Under the pieces are notes generated by a model, which was not told where the DNA came from, made no database searches, and saw nothing but the letters and a program-made list of their open reading frames with translations. A stretch of DNA of 64,000 nt from Fodinibacter sp963833495 (lineage in GTDB: Bacteria > Actinomycetota > Actinomycetes > Actinomycetales > Dermatophilaceae), in NCBI GenBank assembly GCA_963833495.1, contig CAWHYJ010000012.1, positions 1 through 64,000 of the forward strand, written 5' to 3'. Below, one piece after another: positions 31,839-40,907 of the stretch (position 1 is its first letter; each line of letters starts with the position of its first letter). The translations under genes were made by a program, and so were the position numbers.

Positions 31839-32864
31839 TCAGGATACGGTGCTTGCCGCGCGGGCGACCAACGACGCCGCCTCCTGGCGGGCCGGGTCTG
31901 CCGTGGCGGCGGCGAGGTGCGACAGGTGCTCGGGGATGGGACGGCCCCAGCGGGTCATCGCGGTCGCCCAGAGCCGCCCGGCACGGTAGGAGCTGCGCAC
32001 CAGCGGGCCGGCCATGACGCCCTTGAACCCCAGGTCGGTCGCGACGTCGGACCAGTGCACGAACTCCTCCGGCCTGACCCACCGGTCGATCGGGTGGTGC
32101 TTGGGGGAGGGGCGGAGGTACTGGGTGATGGTGAGGATGTCGCAGCCCGCGTCGTGCAGGTCGCGGATGGCCTCCTCGATCTCGGAGTCCTCCTCGCCCA
32201 TGCCGAGGATGAGGTTGCTCTTGGTGACCAGCTCGGCGTCGCGCGCCATGGTGAGCACGCGCAGCGACTTGTCGTAGGTGAAGGCAGGGCGGATCCGCTT
32301 GAAGATGCGCGGCACCGTCTCGAGGTTGTGCGCGAACACCTCGGGGCGGGCGTCGAACACCTGGCCGACGAGCTCGGGCACGGCGCCGAAGTCGGGAGGG
32401 AGGATCTCGACGCCGGTGTTCGGGTTGAGCGCGTGGATCTGGCGGATCGTCTCGGCGTAGAGGCCGGCGGCACCGTCGGGCTGGTCGTCACGAGCGACGC
32501 CGGTCACGGTGGAGTAGCGCAGGCCCATGGTGCGCACCGACTCGGCGACCCGGCGGGGCTCGTCGAGGTCGAGGGCCTGCGGGCGACCGGTGGCGATGTC
32601 GCAGAAGTCGCAGCGCCGGGTGCAGGTGTCGCCGCCGATGAGGAAGGTGGCCTCGCGGTCCTCCCAGCACTCGAAGATGTTGGGGCAGCCGGCCTCCTGG
32701 CACACGGTGTGCAGGCCCTCGCCCTTGACCATGGCGGAGATCTGGGTGAACTCCGGGCCCATCTTCGCGGTGGTGCGGATCCACTCCGGCTTGCGCTCGA
32801 TCGGGGTCTGCGCATTGCGCGCCTCGACCCTCAGCATGCGGCGTCCCTCGGGTGCGACAGTCAC
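31839..32864 (-). CDS. lipA: Lipoyl synthase
   Basis: This 341-residue radical-SAM enzyme inserts two sulfurs into protein-bound octanoate. The auxiliary cluster cysteines are Cys55, Cys60 and Cys66 (VCQEAGCPNIFEC) and the SAM cluster cysteines are Cys81, Cys85 and Cys88 (CTRRCDFC). Further family blocks are TVTGVARDD, NPNTGVEILPPDF and the C-terminal VRSSYRAG serine motif. It starts at a GTG seven bases after TAGGCT (minus strand, 32872-32877), so it has its own leaderless promoter although lipB is just upstream. Its product is needed by SucB and probably by GcvH elsewhere in the genome. Confidence 0.97.
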   Translation of the reverse strand: MTVAPEGRRMLRVEARNAQTPIERKPEWIRTTAKMGPEFTQISAMVKGEGLHTVCQEAGCPNIFECWEDREATFLIGGDTCTRRCDFCDIATGRPQALDLDEPRRVAESVRTMGLRYSTVTGVARDDQPDGAAGLYAETIRQIHALNPNTGVEILPPDFGAVPELVGQVFDARPEVFAHNLETVPRIFKRIRPAFTYDKSLRVLTMARDAELVTKSNLILGMGEEDSEIEEAIRDLHDAGCDILTITQYLRPSPKHHPIDRWVRPEEFVHWSDVATDLGFKGVMAGPLVRSSYRAGRLWATAMTRWGRPIPEHLSHLAAATADPARQEAASLVARAASTVS

Positions 32865-32946
32865 CCGCGACAGCCTACGCCGGGCGTGCGACAGGCCCGA
32901 ATCCTGCGACAGCGAGATGGGAGGGCGCTGGGGATGCCGGGTGTGC

Positions 32947-33579
32947 TCAGCCCAGGACGTCGGTGAGGTGCTTCTCGGCGTACGGCAGCACGTCCTGCAC
33001 GCTGATCGGTCGAGCGGCTTCGCGGGTCAGGGACGAGACGCCGGCATCGGCGATGCCGCAGGGGATGATCGCGTCGGCCCACGACAGGTCGGCGTCGCAG
33101 TTGAGGGCGAACCCGTGCATCGTGACCCGGCGGCTGACCCGCACGCCGATCGCGCCGAGCTTGCGGTCGGGGCCGCGGTCGTCCGCGAGCACCCACACCC
33201 CGCTGCGGCCCTCGACCCGCACCGTCTCGACGCCGAAGTCGCGGCAGACCCGCATCATGACGTCCTCGAGCCGCCGCACGTGGGCGACGACGTCGATGGG
33301 CACCTGGGTGAGCCGCACGATCGGGTAGCCGACCAGCTGGCCCGGGCCGTGCCAGGTGATCTTGCCGCCGCGGTCGACGTCGATGACCGGGGTGCCGTCG
33401 GTGGGCCGCTCGTGCGGCTCGGTGCGCTTGCCCGCGGTGTAGACCGCGGCGTGCTCGAGCAGCAGTGTGGTGTCGGGCAGGATGCCGTCGACCACCTGGG
33501 CGTGCACCTCGCGCTGGGTCTGCCAGCCCTGCTCGTAGTCGACGAGGTCGGGCGCGAAGCCGAGGTGCACGAAACGCAT
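32947..33579 (-). CDS. lipB: Octanoyl-[ACP]:protein N-octanoyltransferase
   Basis: This 210-residue enzyme moves octanoate from ACP to lipoyl domains. It has WHGPGQLVGYPIVRL, the catalytic Lys140 in DRKLGAIGVRVSRRVTMHGF and Cys174 in IIPCGIADAGVSSL. The ATG at 33579 has TACCGT six bases upstream on the minus strand. lipA follows 82 bases later. It is divergent from the MMPL transporter gene. Confidence 0.96.
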   Translation of the reverse strand: MRFVHLGFAPDLVDYEQGWQTQREVHAQVVDGILPDTTLLLEHAAVYTAGKRTEPHERPTDGTPVIDVDRGGKITWHGPGQLVGYPIVRLTQVPIDVVAHVRRLEDVMMRVCRDFGVETVRVEGRSGVWVLADDRGPDRKLGAIGVRVSRRVTMHGFALNCDADLSWADAIIPCGIADAGVSSLTREAARPISVQDVLPYAEKHLTDVLG

Positions 33580-33651
33580 GGACCCACGGTACGCGGCGCC
33601 GCGCCGAGACCGGGCTGTGCCCCGTCGGACCCGAACCCTAGGCTTCGGCCC

Positions 33652-35910
33652 ATGAGCACGGAGCCCGACGCCTCACCTGACGACGCCCGCGCCAGCGCGC
33701 GCCGCCCCCGCATGGCCATCTGGGGAGCGCTCCTGGTGGTGCTGGTCTGGCTCCTCATCGGTGGCGCGGGCGGCAGCGCCCAGGGCAAGCTCGCCGGCGT
33801 CCAGAGCAACGACAACTCCACCTTCCTGCCCAAGAGCGCCGAGTCCACCCTCGTCAGCAACGCCGTCGCCACCTTCAACGACAGCGACACGCTGCCCTAC
33901 CTCGTGGTCGTCGAGCGCGAGGACGGTGCCGCGCTGACTCCCGAGGACCTCCAGGCGGTCGGGGCGTTCGCCGCTTCGGTGCCCGGCCTCGCGCTGCCCG
34001 CGATGGGTGAGGGCAAGACCCTGGGCGACTACCTCGTCGCGGGACAGCCGATCGTGCCGGTCCCCTCGCAAGACGGCAAGGCCGCCCTGGTCGCGGTGCC
34101 CCTCGACGCCACGAAGGGCACCGAGGCGAGCGGTGACACCTCCGCCCTCGTCGAGGGCGCCGAGGCGATGCGCGCCGAGATCGAGAAGACGCTCGTGCCC
34201 CAGGGCCTGAACGGCTACGTGGGCGGCCCCGGCGGCCTGATCGCCGACTTCGCGGCGGCGTTCGCGGGCATCGACGGCATCCTTCTCGGCGTCGCCCTGC
34301 TCGTGGTGCTGGTCATCCTGCTCATCGTCTACCGCAGCCCGATCCTGCCGTTCGCGGTGCTGCTCAGCGCGGTGTTCGGCCTCAGCGCAGCCTCGTTGGT
34401 GGTCTACCAGCTCGCGCTCAACGACGTGATCACGCTGTCGGGCCAGTCGCAGGGCATCCTGTTCATCCTCGTCGTGGGCGCCTCCACCGACTACGCCCTG
34501 CTGCTCGTCAGCCGCTTCAAGGAGGAGCTGCACGACCAGCCGAACTCGTGGGTCGCGCTCAAGCGCGCCTGGCGGGGCTCGGTCGAGCCGATCGTCGCGT
34601 CGGCCGCGACCGTCATCCTCGGGCTGCTCTGCCTGCTGCTCGCCGAGCTGCGCAGCACCTCCGGGCTGGGCCCGGTCGGAGCGCTCGGCATCGCCGGTGC
34701 GCTGCTGGCCTCGCTCACCTTCCTGCCCGCGGTCCTGCTGCTGTTCGGGCGCCAGGTGTTCTGGCCGTTCGCGCCCAAGCTCGACCACGTGCACGCCGAG
34801 GACGTCGTCGGCACCAAGGGCATCTGGGGCCGGGTGGCCAACCTGGTCGGCCGGCACCCACGGCGCACCTGGGTCATCACCTTGGCCGTGCTGCTCGTCG
34901 CGGCGGCGTTCGCGCCCACCTTCAAGGCCGACGGGGCCACCATCGACGAGACGTTCCTCAACGACACCGACTCGATCATCGCGCAGCGCGTCATCGGCGA
35001 GCACTTCCCGGCCGGCTCCGCGACGCCGGTGCAGATCATCGTGCCGCAGGCCGATGCGGAGGCCGCCCTCGCGGTCGTCACCAAGGACCCCGGCATCGAC
35101 AGCGCCTTCATCGGGCTGGTGCCGCCGCAGCCCGGCCAGCCGCCGGTGCCGCCGAAGGTCGTCGACGGCATGGTGCTGGTGCAGGCCACGACCAAGGCCG
35201 CCTCCGACAGCGTCGAGGCCGAGGACACCGTCAACCGGCTGCGTTCCGACCTCGATGCCGTCAGCACCGACGCCCTGGTCGGCGGGAACGCCGCGACCAA
35301 CCTCGACGTGCACACGGCGAGCGGGCGCGACCTGCGGGTCATCGTGCCGACGATCCTGCTCGTCATCTTCCTGGTGCTGTCACTGCTGCTCCGCTCGCTG
35401 GTCGCGCCGCTGCTGCTCGTGGCCGCCAACGTGGTGTCGTTCGCGGCGACCATCGGCATCTCCGCACTGGTCTTCCAGCACCTGTTCGGGTTCGCCAGCA
35501 GCGATCCGTCGATCGTGCTCTACGGTTTCGTCTTCCTCGTGGCGCTCGGCATCGACTACTCGATCTTCCTGATGACCCGGGTGCGTGAGGAGTCCAAGAC
35601 GCGGGGGACCAGGCCCGGCATCCTGGTCGGCCTGGCGGTCACCGGCGGTGTGATCACGAGCGCGGGCATCGTGCTCGCGGCGACCTTCTCGGCGCTGGCG
35701 GTGCTGCCCCTGGTGTTCCTGGTGCAGATCGCCTTCATCGTCGGTTTCGGCGTGCTGCTCGACACCTTCGTGGTGCGCTCGCTGCTCGTGCCCGCGTCCG
35801 CGTACGACATCGGGCCGCCGATCTGGTGGCCGCGGCACCTGCCGGCTGACCGTGAGGCGCGAGGGGGCGAGGCCCGGGAGGCCGAGGAGCGCGAGCCGGT
35901 CGCGCCCTGA
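33652..35910 (+). CDS. MMPL/RND-superfamily membrane transporter
   Basis: This is a 752-residue inner-membrane protein. A first helix (MAIWGALLVVLVWLLIGGAG) is followed by a large extracellular loop, five helices, a second helix-plus-loop unit and five more helices. Both membrane halves carry the GxxxDY-type proton-relay signature (VVGASTDYALLL and ALGIDYSIFL). TAGGCT lies seven bases before the ATG. In actinobacteria such proteins export lipids or drugs; the substrate here is unknown. The neighbouring lip genes are divergent and probably unrelated. Confidence 0.92.
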   Translation: MSTEPDASPDDARASARRPRMAIWGALLVVLVWLLIGGAGGSAQGKLAGVQSNDNSTFLPKSAESTLVSNAVATFNDSDTLPYLVVVEREDGAALTPEDLQAVGAFAASVPGLALPAMGEGKTLGDYLVAGQPIVPVPSQDGKAALVAVPLDATKGTEASGDTSALVEGAEAMRAEIEKTLVPQGLNGYVGGPGGLIADFAAAFAGIDGILLGVALLVVLVILLIVYRSPILPFAVLLSAVFGLSAASLVVYQLALNDVITLSGQSQGILFILVVGASTDYALLLVSRFKEELHDQPNSWVALKRAWRGSVEPIVASAATVILGLLCLLLAELRSTSGLGPVGALGIAGALLASLTFLPAVLLLFGRQVFWPFAPKLDHVHAEDVVGTKGIWGRVANLVGRHPRRTWVITLAVLLVAAAFAPTFKADGATIDETFLNDTDSIIAQRVIGEHFPAGSATPVQIIVPQADAEAALAVVTKDPGIDSAFIGLVPPQPGQPPVPPKVVDGMVLVQATTKAASDSVEAEDTVNRLRSDLDAVSTDALVGGNAATNLDVHTASGRDLRVIVPTILLVIFLVLSLLLRSLVAPLLLVAANVVSFAATIGISALVFQHLFGFASSDPSIVLYGFVFLVALGIDYSIFLMTRVREESKTRGTRPGILVGLAVTGGVITSAGIVLAATFSALAVLPLVFLVQIAFIVGFGVLLDTFVVRSLLVPASAYDIGPPIWWPRHLPADREARGGEAREAEEREPVAP

Positions 35911-35932
35911 GCGCGCCCCTAGGCTGTCGCGC

Positions 35933-36964
35933 ATGACACGCGTCGCGCTGGCTGGTTACGGGTTCGCCGGGCGGGACATCCACGCCCCTCTCCTTGCCGA
36001 GGCGGACTGCGAGGTGGTGGCGGTGTCGACACGCAGCCCGGAGCGGGCCGCGGCGGCCCGCGACGACATCCCCGGGGTCGAGGTGGTTCCCGGGCTCGAC
36101 GAGCTGCTCGCGGTGCCCGGGCTCGACCTCGTGGTGCTGGCGACCCCGAGCGGCGGGCACGCCGAGCAGGTCCGGGCGGTAGTGGATGCCGGGGTGCCGT
36201 GCGTGGTCGACAAGCCGTTGGCGGTCGACGCGGCCTCGGCAGCCGACGTCGTGCGGTATGCCGCGGCATCCGGGGTCCCGCTCAGCGTCTTCCAGAACCG
36301 GCGCTACGACGCCGAGCAGGCGACGGTGGCGCGGGTGGTGGCCGAGGGGCTGGTGGGAGAGCCGTTCCGGTACGAGATGCGCTGGGAGCGGTGGCGGCCG
36401 GTGCCCAAGGACCGCTGGCGGGAGAACGCCAGCCCGAGCGAGGGCGGCGGCATCCTGCTCGACCTGCACAGCCACCTCATCGATGCCGCCGTGCAGCTGT
36501 TCGGTTCTGTCACAACGGTTTTCGCAACCGTGGACGCCCGCAGCACCCCCGCCGAGGACGACGCGTTCCTCGTCTGCCGGCACGCCGGCGGGGTGGTGTC
36601 GCACCTCGGGGCGACCTCGCTGTCCGGGGCGCCGGGCCCGCGGGTGCGGCTGCTCGGCACGCAGGCGGCCTACGTGATGGCCGACTTCACCGGCGAGGTG
36701 CACGTGTGGAACGGCCAGGCCGACGCCGATGCCGCGCACAGCGGTTGGCTCTACCGGGGCGACTCCCGAGAGCCGGTGGAGCGGGCGGCGACGGGGCAGG
36801 CCGACCTCTACCGCGCGGTGGCTGCGGCGCTGGCCTCTGACGACCCGCAGGCCGCGATGCCGGTGGACCCGTGGGATGCCGTGCACACCCTCGCGGTGAT
36901 CGACGCCGCCCGCCTCTCGGCCACCGAGGGCCGCGTCGTGACCGTGGAGACCCCCGCACACTGA
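35933..36964 (+). CDS. Gfo/Idh/MocA-family oxidoreductase
   Basis: This 343-residue NAD(P)-dependent enzyme has a Rossmann domain (RVALAGYGFAGRDIHAPLL, PGLDLVVLATPSGGHAEQV, CVVDKPLAVDAASA with the DKP-type motif) and a C-terminal beta-sheet domain (EGGGILLDLHSHLIDAAVQL). TAGGCT lies seven bases before the ATG at 35933. The substrate is probably a sugar or inositol derivative, but nothing in the context helps. The gene ends against repeat family A. Confidence 0.9.
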   Translation: MTRVALAGYGFAGRDIHAPLLAEADCEVVAVSTRSPERAAAARDDIPGVEVVPGLDELLAVPGLDLVVLATPSGGHAEQVRAVVDAGVPCVVDKPLAVDAASAADVVRYAAASGVPLSVFQNRRYDAEQATVARVVAEGLVGEPFRYEMRWERWRPVPKDRWRENASPSEGGGILLDLHSHLIDAAVQLFGSVTTVFATVDARSTPAEDDAFLVCRHAGGVVSHLGATSLSGAPGPRVRLLGTQAAYVMADFTGEVHVWNGQADADAAHSGWLYRGDSREPVERAATGQADLYRAVAAALASDDPQAAMPVDPWDAVHTLAVIDAARLSATEGRVVTVETPAH

Positions 36965-36989
36965 CGCGGTCATACCCGCGCTCGCTGAC

Positions 36990-37087
36990 CCGACTCATTG
37001 CGGATCTCCCACCCATCGATCGCGACTTCTTGCGGATCTCCCACCCTCGGCGCCCCGGCCGACGGTGGGAGATCCGCAATGAGTCGG
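36990..37087. repeat. Intergenic palindrome, family A copy 2 (perfect arms)
   Basis: Arm 36990-37013 and arm 37064-37087 are a perfect 24-base inverted repeat (core TTGCGGATCTCCCACC). A second left-type arm lies at 37022-37045. The element sits between two convergent genes, so it probably acts as a bidirectional terminator. Confidence 0.85.
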
Positions 37088-37094
37088 GGGACCT

Positions 37095-37838
37095 TCAGGG
37101 GGAGGGGAGCCGGCGGGGCTCGATGCGTTCCTCGCGCACCCCGTCGTCGCCCCTCGGGTCGCGGGTGACGATGAACGCGGCCTTGCCGTCCGCCTCGCTG
37201 ACCGCCTCGACCAGCTCGGTGCCGCGGTAGACCAGGCCGACACCGTCGTCGGTGCAGTGCGTCTCGGGCAGGGTGCCGTCGGCGACCAGCCGGTGCACGG
37301 TGGGCCGGCGGGCCTCCTCGGAGTCGTAGTGGACGCCGCTGCCGTAGGGGAGCAGGCCCAGCCCGTTGGTCACCGCCCGCAGCTCGGGCCCGAAGGAGTC
37401 GGTGGTGCCGCCGACGTACCAGCAGATCGAGCCGGCCGACACACCGCTGAGCACGACGCCGGCCTCCCACGCCGCGCGCATCGCCGGGCGCAGGTCGTGC
37501 ACGTCCCACACGGCGAGCAGGTTGGCGACGGACCCGCCCTGGACCCACACGACGTCGGCCTCCAGCAGGTGCCCGGGCACGTCGTCGAGGTTGGGCATCG
37601 GGAACAGGTCGAGGCAGGTGACGTCGAACCCCGCCACCCGCCCCGCCTCGTGGGCCCAGTAGTTGCCGAAGCCAGGGTCGCCGGATGCCGTGCCCACGAA
37701 GGTGAGCCGCGGCCGGCGGCCGGTGGCGCCGGACAGGTCGACGGCATGGTGCACCAGGGCGTCGAACTCCAGCCGGGTGCGGCGTCCGGAGCGGTAGCCA
37801 CCGGAGGTGGCCAGGATCGTGGGGGCGTCGGCAGGCAT
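37095..37838 (-). CDS. Peptidase E / S51-family protein
   Basis: This 247-residue cytosolic protein has the PepE fold: ILATSGGYRSGRRTRLEFDA, RPRLTFVGTASGDPGFGNYW, VVWVQGGSVANLLAVWDVHD and the nucleophile Ser134 in LSGVSAGSICW. The C-terminus (GLVYRGTELVEAVSEADGKA) is typical. PepE enzymes cut Asp-X dipeptides; related proteins have unknown substrates. The ATG at 37838 lies seven bases after TAGGGT (minus strand, 37846-37851). It is the second S51-type protein of the window, unlike the secreted one at 13.2-15.1 kb. Confidence 0.88.
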   Translation of the reverse strand: MPADAPTILATSGGYRSGRRTRLEFDALVHHAVDLSGATGRRPRLTFVGTASGDPGFGNYWAHEAGRVAGFDVTCLDLFPMPNLDDVPGHLLEADVVWVQGGSVANLLAVWDVHDLRPAMRAAWEAGVVLSGVSAGSICWYVGGTTDSFGPELRAVTNGLGLLPYGSGVHYDSEEARRPTVHRLVADGTLPETHCTDDGVGLVYRGTELVEAVSEADGKAAFIVTRDPRGDDGVREERIEPRRLPSP

Positions 37839-37905
37839 GGCGCCCACCCTAAGGGCCTGTGGATAACTCGGCGGCCTCATTCTCCGGCCGCGGCAGAGTG
37901 TGGTC

Positions 37906-39795
37906 ATGGGTGATTCGGGGGATGCCGTGACGACAGTGGGGTGGCACCCGGCGGGTGACGATGCGGGCGGGTCGGCGTCTGACGGCGAGGTAGGCGAGGA
38001 CCTGCCTGGACTTCCTGCCGATCCCGCGCCGCCGGTGCCCGGGTACGAGCTGGGCGCACTGCTGGGGCGCGGTGGCACCAGCGAGGTGTGGGCCGGGGTG
38101 GCGCTCGACGGTGGTCGGCGGGTCGCGGTCAAGGTGGTGCGGGCCGAGCTCGACGCTCTCGAGGTGGCATCGCGCGAGGCCACCGTCTCGGCCCGGGCCG
38201 CGAGCGTGCACGTGGTGCCGGTCGAGGCCTGTGTGCCGCTGCCCGACGGCCGGGTGGCGGTGGTCATGCCGCACCTGCTCGGCGGAGCGCTCGACGCGCT
38301 GGTCCGGGCTCGTGGCCACCTGTCACCTGGTGAGGTGGTCACCGTGCTGGCGCCGGTGGCCTCCGCTCTGGGGCGGCTGCACGACCTCGGGGTGGTGCAC
38401 GGCGACGTCTCTCCGGGCAACGTGCTGCTCGACCTCGACGGACGCCCAATGCTCGCCGACCTGGGGCTGGGCCACGTCGTGGGCGACGTCTCGCCCGGAG
38501 TCTGGGGCACCGACGGCTACGTCGCACCCGAGGTGCTGCTCGGGGCCGATCCGTCTCCCGCCTCCGACGTCTACGCCCTGGGGGCCCTGGGCTGGCTCTG
38601 CCTCACCGGCACCGTGCCGGGTCCACCCGGCCTGCGGCCTGAGCTGTCGGAGGTGTGCCTGGCCGGCGAAGGCTCCGACCCGGTGGTCAGCGCGCTGGCC
38701 ACGGCGATCAGTGCCGAGCCACGCGACCGGCCGGGCGCCCACGAGCTGGCCTGGCTGCTGTTCGCTGCTGCAGAGCCGGAGCCCCTGCGCCTGGTGCACG
38801 GTGACGACGAGGTCAGCGCGGTGACCTACCGGCTGCGGGCGGCAGCAGGCCGTCCGCCGGCCGGCGCTTCGAGGCGGCGCCGACCCTGGTGGTCACCTCG
38901 AGGCGGCGCCCACCCCGCTCTGCCCGATCCAGCCGGCGCCGTCCGCCAGGGAAGGGCGCGGTTGCTGGCACCGGTCAACGTCCGGTCGCCGCGACAACCG
39001 GACGAGCACACCAAGCCTCAGCGTCCGGTGCGGTCCGGTCGGCACGGTAGTGGGGTCGTGCACCGCGGCTGGGGTCCGGTTGCCCGGCCGCGTCCGGCCA
39101 CGGCACCCGCCGCCGGGAAGGTGCCGGTGCCGGTGTCCGCGCAGCGCAGGGTGCGGATGCCGCGGGTGGCGAGGGCCGCTGCGCTCTCGGCACTGCTGTG
39201 CCTGGTGCTGCTCTCGCTCGTCGTGCTCGGCACCGCGGTGCTCGGGCGGGCCGGTGACACCGCCCAGGCACGACCCGGCCTCGACGCCGGCCCGGCCGTC
39301 GGCGCCGCGTCGACACCCTCCGGTGGCTCGACCAGCGCCTCCACGCCCACCCCGGCCCGCGGCGGCAGCACCTCGGCGGCCGCCGGAACCGACCCCCGCA
39401 CGGACGCCCGGGCACCGACCGCCCGGGCGAGCGAGCTGCTCACGGTGCTCGCCGACGCGCGGGCCGCGGCGTGGCGGGATGCATCCCCGGCCATGCTGCA
39501 CGCCGCCGACGCGCAAGGTTCCGCACTGGCAGCCCGTGATGCCGCCGACGTGGCAGAGGTCGAGCGAACCGGGCTGCGTTACACGGGTCTTCGCTACACC
39601 GTCGCAGACGTGTCCGTCGTCTCGGCGACCGCGCACCGCGCGGTGCTCAGGGCCAGGGTCGACGCGGAGGCCTACACGATCACCGGCGCCACGGGCTCGA
39701 CCTCGAGACCTGCCGTGGCCGGCCTCCCGGTGCTCGTCGACCTGGTCCGCACCGACGTCGGCTGGCGGATGGCCGACCTGCGCCCCGTGTCATGA
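37906..39795 (+). CDS. Membrane-anchored serine/threonine protein kinase-like protein
   Basis: This is a 629-residue protein. The kinase domain (about 48-300) has a glycine loop LGRGGTSEVWAG, ATP-binding Lys in VAVKVV, catalytic loop VVHGDVSPGNVLLDLDG (HGD instead of HRD, so a non-RD kinase), DLG in place of DFG, and GTDGYVAPEVLLGADP. A basic, disordered linker leads to a membrane helix (ALSALLCLVLLSLVVLGTAV). A Ser/Thr/Ala-rich stalk and an outer domain follow (AWRDASPAMLHAADAQGSAL, DVSVVSATAHRAVLRARVDA, VAGLPVLVDLVRTDVGWRMA) resembling NTF2-like sensor domains. The start at 37906 is preferred over a GTG at 37900. The catalytic Asp and Asn are present, so activity is likely. The ligand is unknown. 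Confidence 0.85.
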   Translation: MGDSGDAVTTVGWHPAGDDAGGSASDGEVGEDLPGLPADPAPPVPGYELGALLGRGGTSEVWAGVALDGGRRVAVKVVRAELDALEVASREATVSARAASVHVVPVEACVPLPDGRVAVVMPHLLGGALDALVRARGHLSPGEVVTVLAPVASALGRLHDLGVVHGDVSPGNVLLDLDGRPMLADLGLGHVVGDVSPGVWGTDGYVAPEVLLGADPSPASDVYALGALGWLCLTGTVPGPPGLRPELSEVCLAGEGSDPVVSALATAISAEPRDRPGAHELAWLLFAAAEPEPLRLVHGDDEVSAVTYRLRAAAGRPPAGASRRRRPWWSPRGGAHPALPDPAGAVRQGRARLLAPVNVRSPRQPDEHTKPQRPVRSGRHGSGVVHRGWGPVARPRPATAPAAGKVPVPVSAQRRVRMPRVARAAALSALLCLVLLSLVVLGTAVLGRAGDTAQARPGLDAGPAVGAASTPSGGSTSASTPTPARGGSTSAAAGTDPRTDARAPTARASELLTVLADARAAAWRDASPAMLHAADAQGSALAARDAADVAEVERTGLRYTGLRYTVADVSVVSATAHRAVLRARVDAEAYTITGATGSTSRPAVAGLPVLVDLVRTDVGWRMADLRPVS

Positions 39796-39867
39796 CAGCA
39801 CTCGGTGCAGGCATTTCCGTCCGCGGTCCGCCTGCCCGGGTAAGCACTGCTGGGCCGGGTCCCGAGG

Positions 39868-40893
39868 TCAGCCTCGCGACGCCGCCTGCGAGGCGAACAG
39901 GTTCAGCCCGAGCCGCTCGGCGAGGAACTTGGTCACCAGCTGGCCGCGCACGCTGTTGCCCGCGGCATCCAGGGGTGGCGAGAAGGTGGCCAGGCCGCCC
40001 TTGCCCGGCGACACCGTGACGATGCCGCCGCTGACGCCGCTCTTGCCCGGCATCCCGATCTCGTACAGCCAGTCGCCCGACAGCTCGTAGAGGCCGGCGG
40101 TGGCCATCACGGCGAGCACGCGGCGGCACACCCCGGGCAGCACGACCACCTCACCGGTCACCGGGTTGACCCCGCCGTTGGACAGGGTGGCGGCCATCAC
40201 CGCCAGGTCGTGCACGGTCACCTCCAGCGAGCACTGCCGGGTGTAGACGTCGGTCGCCTCGTCCGGGTCGAAGTAGAGCCGCCCGTAGCTCTCGAGGAGG
40301 TGGGCGATGCCCTGGTTGCGCAGGTTCGTGGCCGACTCCGAGGCGTAGACCTCCTCGTTGACCTGCAGCTCGCGCCCGGCGAAGCGCGACAGCCCGTCGC
40401 GCAACCGGTCCCACTTCTCGTCCGCCGTGTCGCCCGGCACCAGGCTCGTAGTGGCCATCGCTCCGGCGTTGACGAGCGGGTTCATGGTGCGGTCGGCGTT
40501 GAGCTCGACGGCCATCAGCGAGTCGAACGGGAAGCCGGTGCTGTTGACGCCAAGCCGTTGCCGCGCCTCGGGGTAGCCGATCGCCTCGCACACCAGCGCG
40601 AACACGAACGGCTTGGAGACGCTCTGGATCGAGAACGCCGTCTCGACGTCGCCGATCTCGAAGGACCGGCCCCGGGAGCCGACCACGGAGATGCCGAACC
40701 AGTCCGGTGAGGCCTGCGCAAGCACCGGGATGTAGTCGGCCACGGTCCCGTCGGTGTTCGAGCGGTAGCGCTCGTACGCCTCCGCGACGATGTCGCGGAC
40801 CTCCTCGAGCTGTGGCAGCTCGCCCGTGGACACGGGTGAGGGAGTGGCCTCCTCGTCGAAGGGCATCCCCTCGTGCATCGACAGGTCGGCCAT
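39868..40893 (-). CDS. glsA: Glutaminase
   Basis: This 341-residue beta-lactamase-fold enzyme hydrolyses glutamine to glutamate and ammonia. It shows ADYIPVLAQASPDWFGISVV, the catalytic SxxK with Ser91 and Lys94 (SIQSVSKPF), GFPFDSLMAVELN, NPLVNAGAMATTSLV, DLAVMAATLSNGGVNPVTGE and GMPGKSGVSGGIVTVSPGKG. It is the last gene of an apparent operon after lpdA, sucB and the TIGR01777 gene (14-base gap). The glutamate it makes can enter 2-oxoglutarate metabolism, served by the same operon. Confidence 0.95.
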   Translation of the reverse strand: MADLSMHEGMPFDEEATPSPVSTGELPQLEEVRDIVAEAYERYRSNTDGTVADYIPVLAQASPDWFGISVVGSRGRSFEIGDVETAFSIQSVSKPFVFALVCEAIGYPEARQRLGVNSTGFPFDSLMAVELNADRTMNPLVNAGAMATTSLVPGDTADEKWDRLRDGLSRFAGRELQVNEEVYASESATNLRNQGIAHLLESYGRLYFDPDEATDVYTRQCSLEVTVHDLAVMAATLSNGGVNPVTGEVVVLPGVCRRVLAVMATAGLYELSGDWLYEIGMPGKSGVSGGIVTVSPGKGGLATFSPPLDAAGNSVRGQLVTKFLAERLGLNLFASQAASRG

Positions 40894-40907
40894 GGCGGGG
40901 CGAGGAC

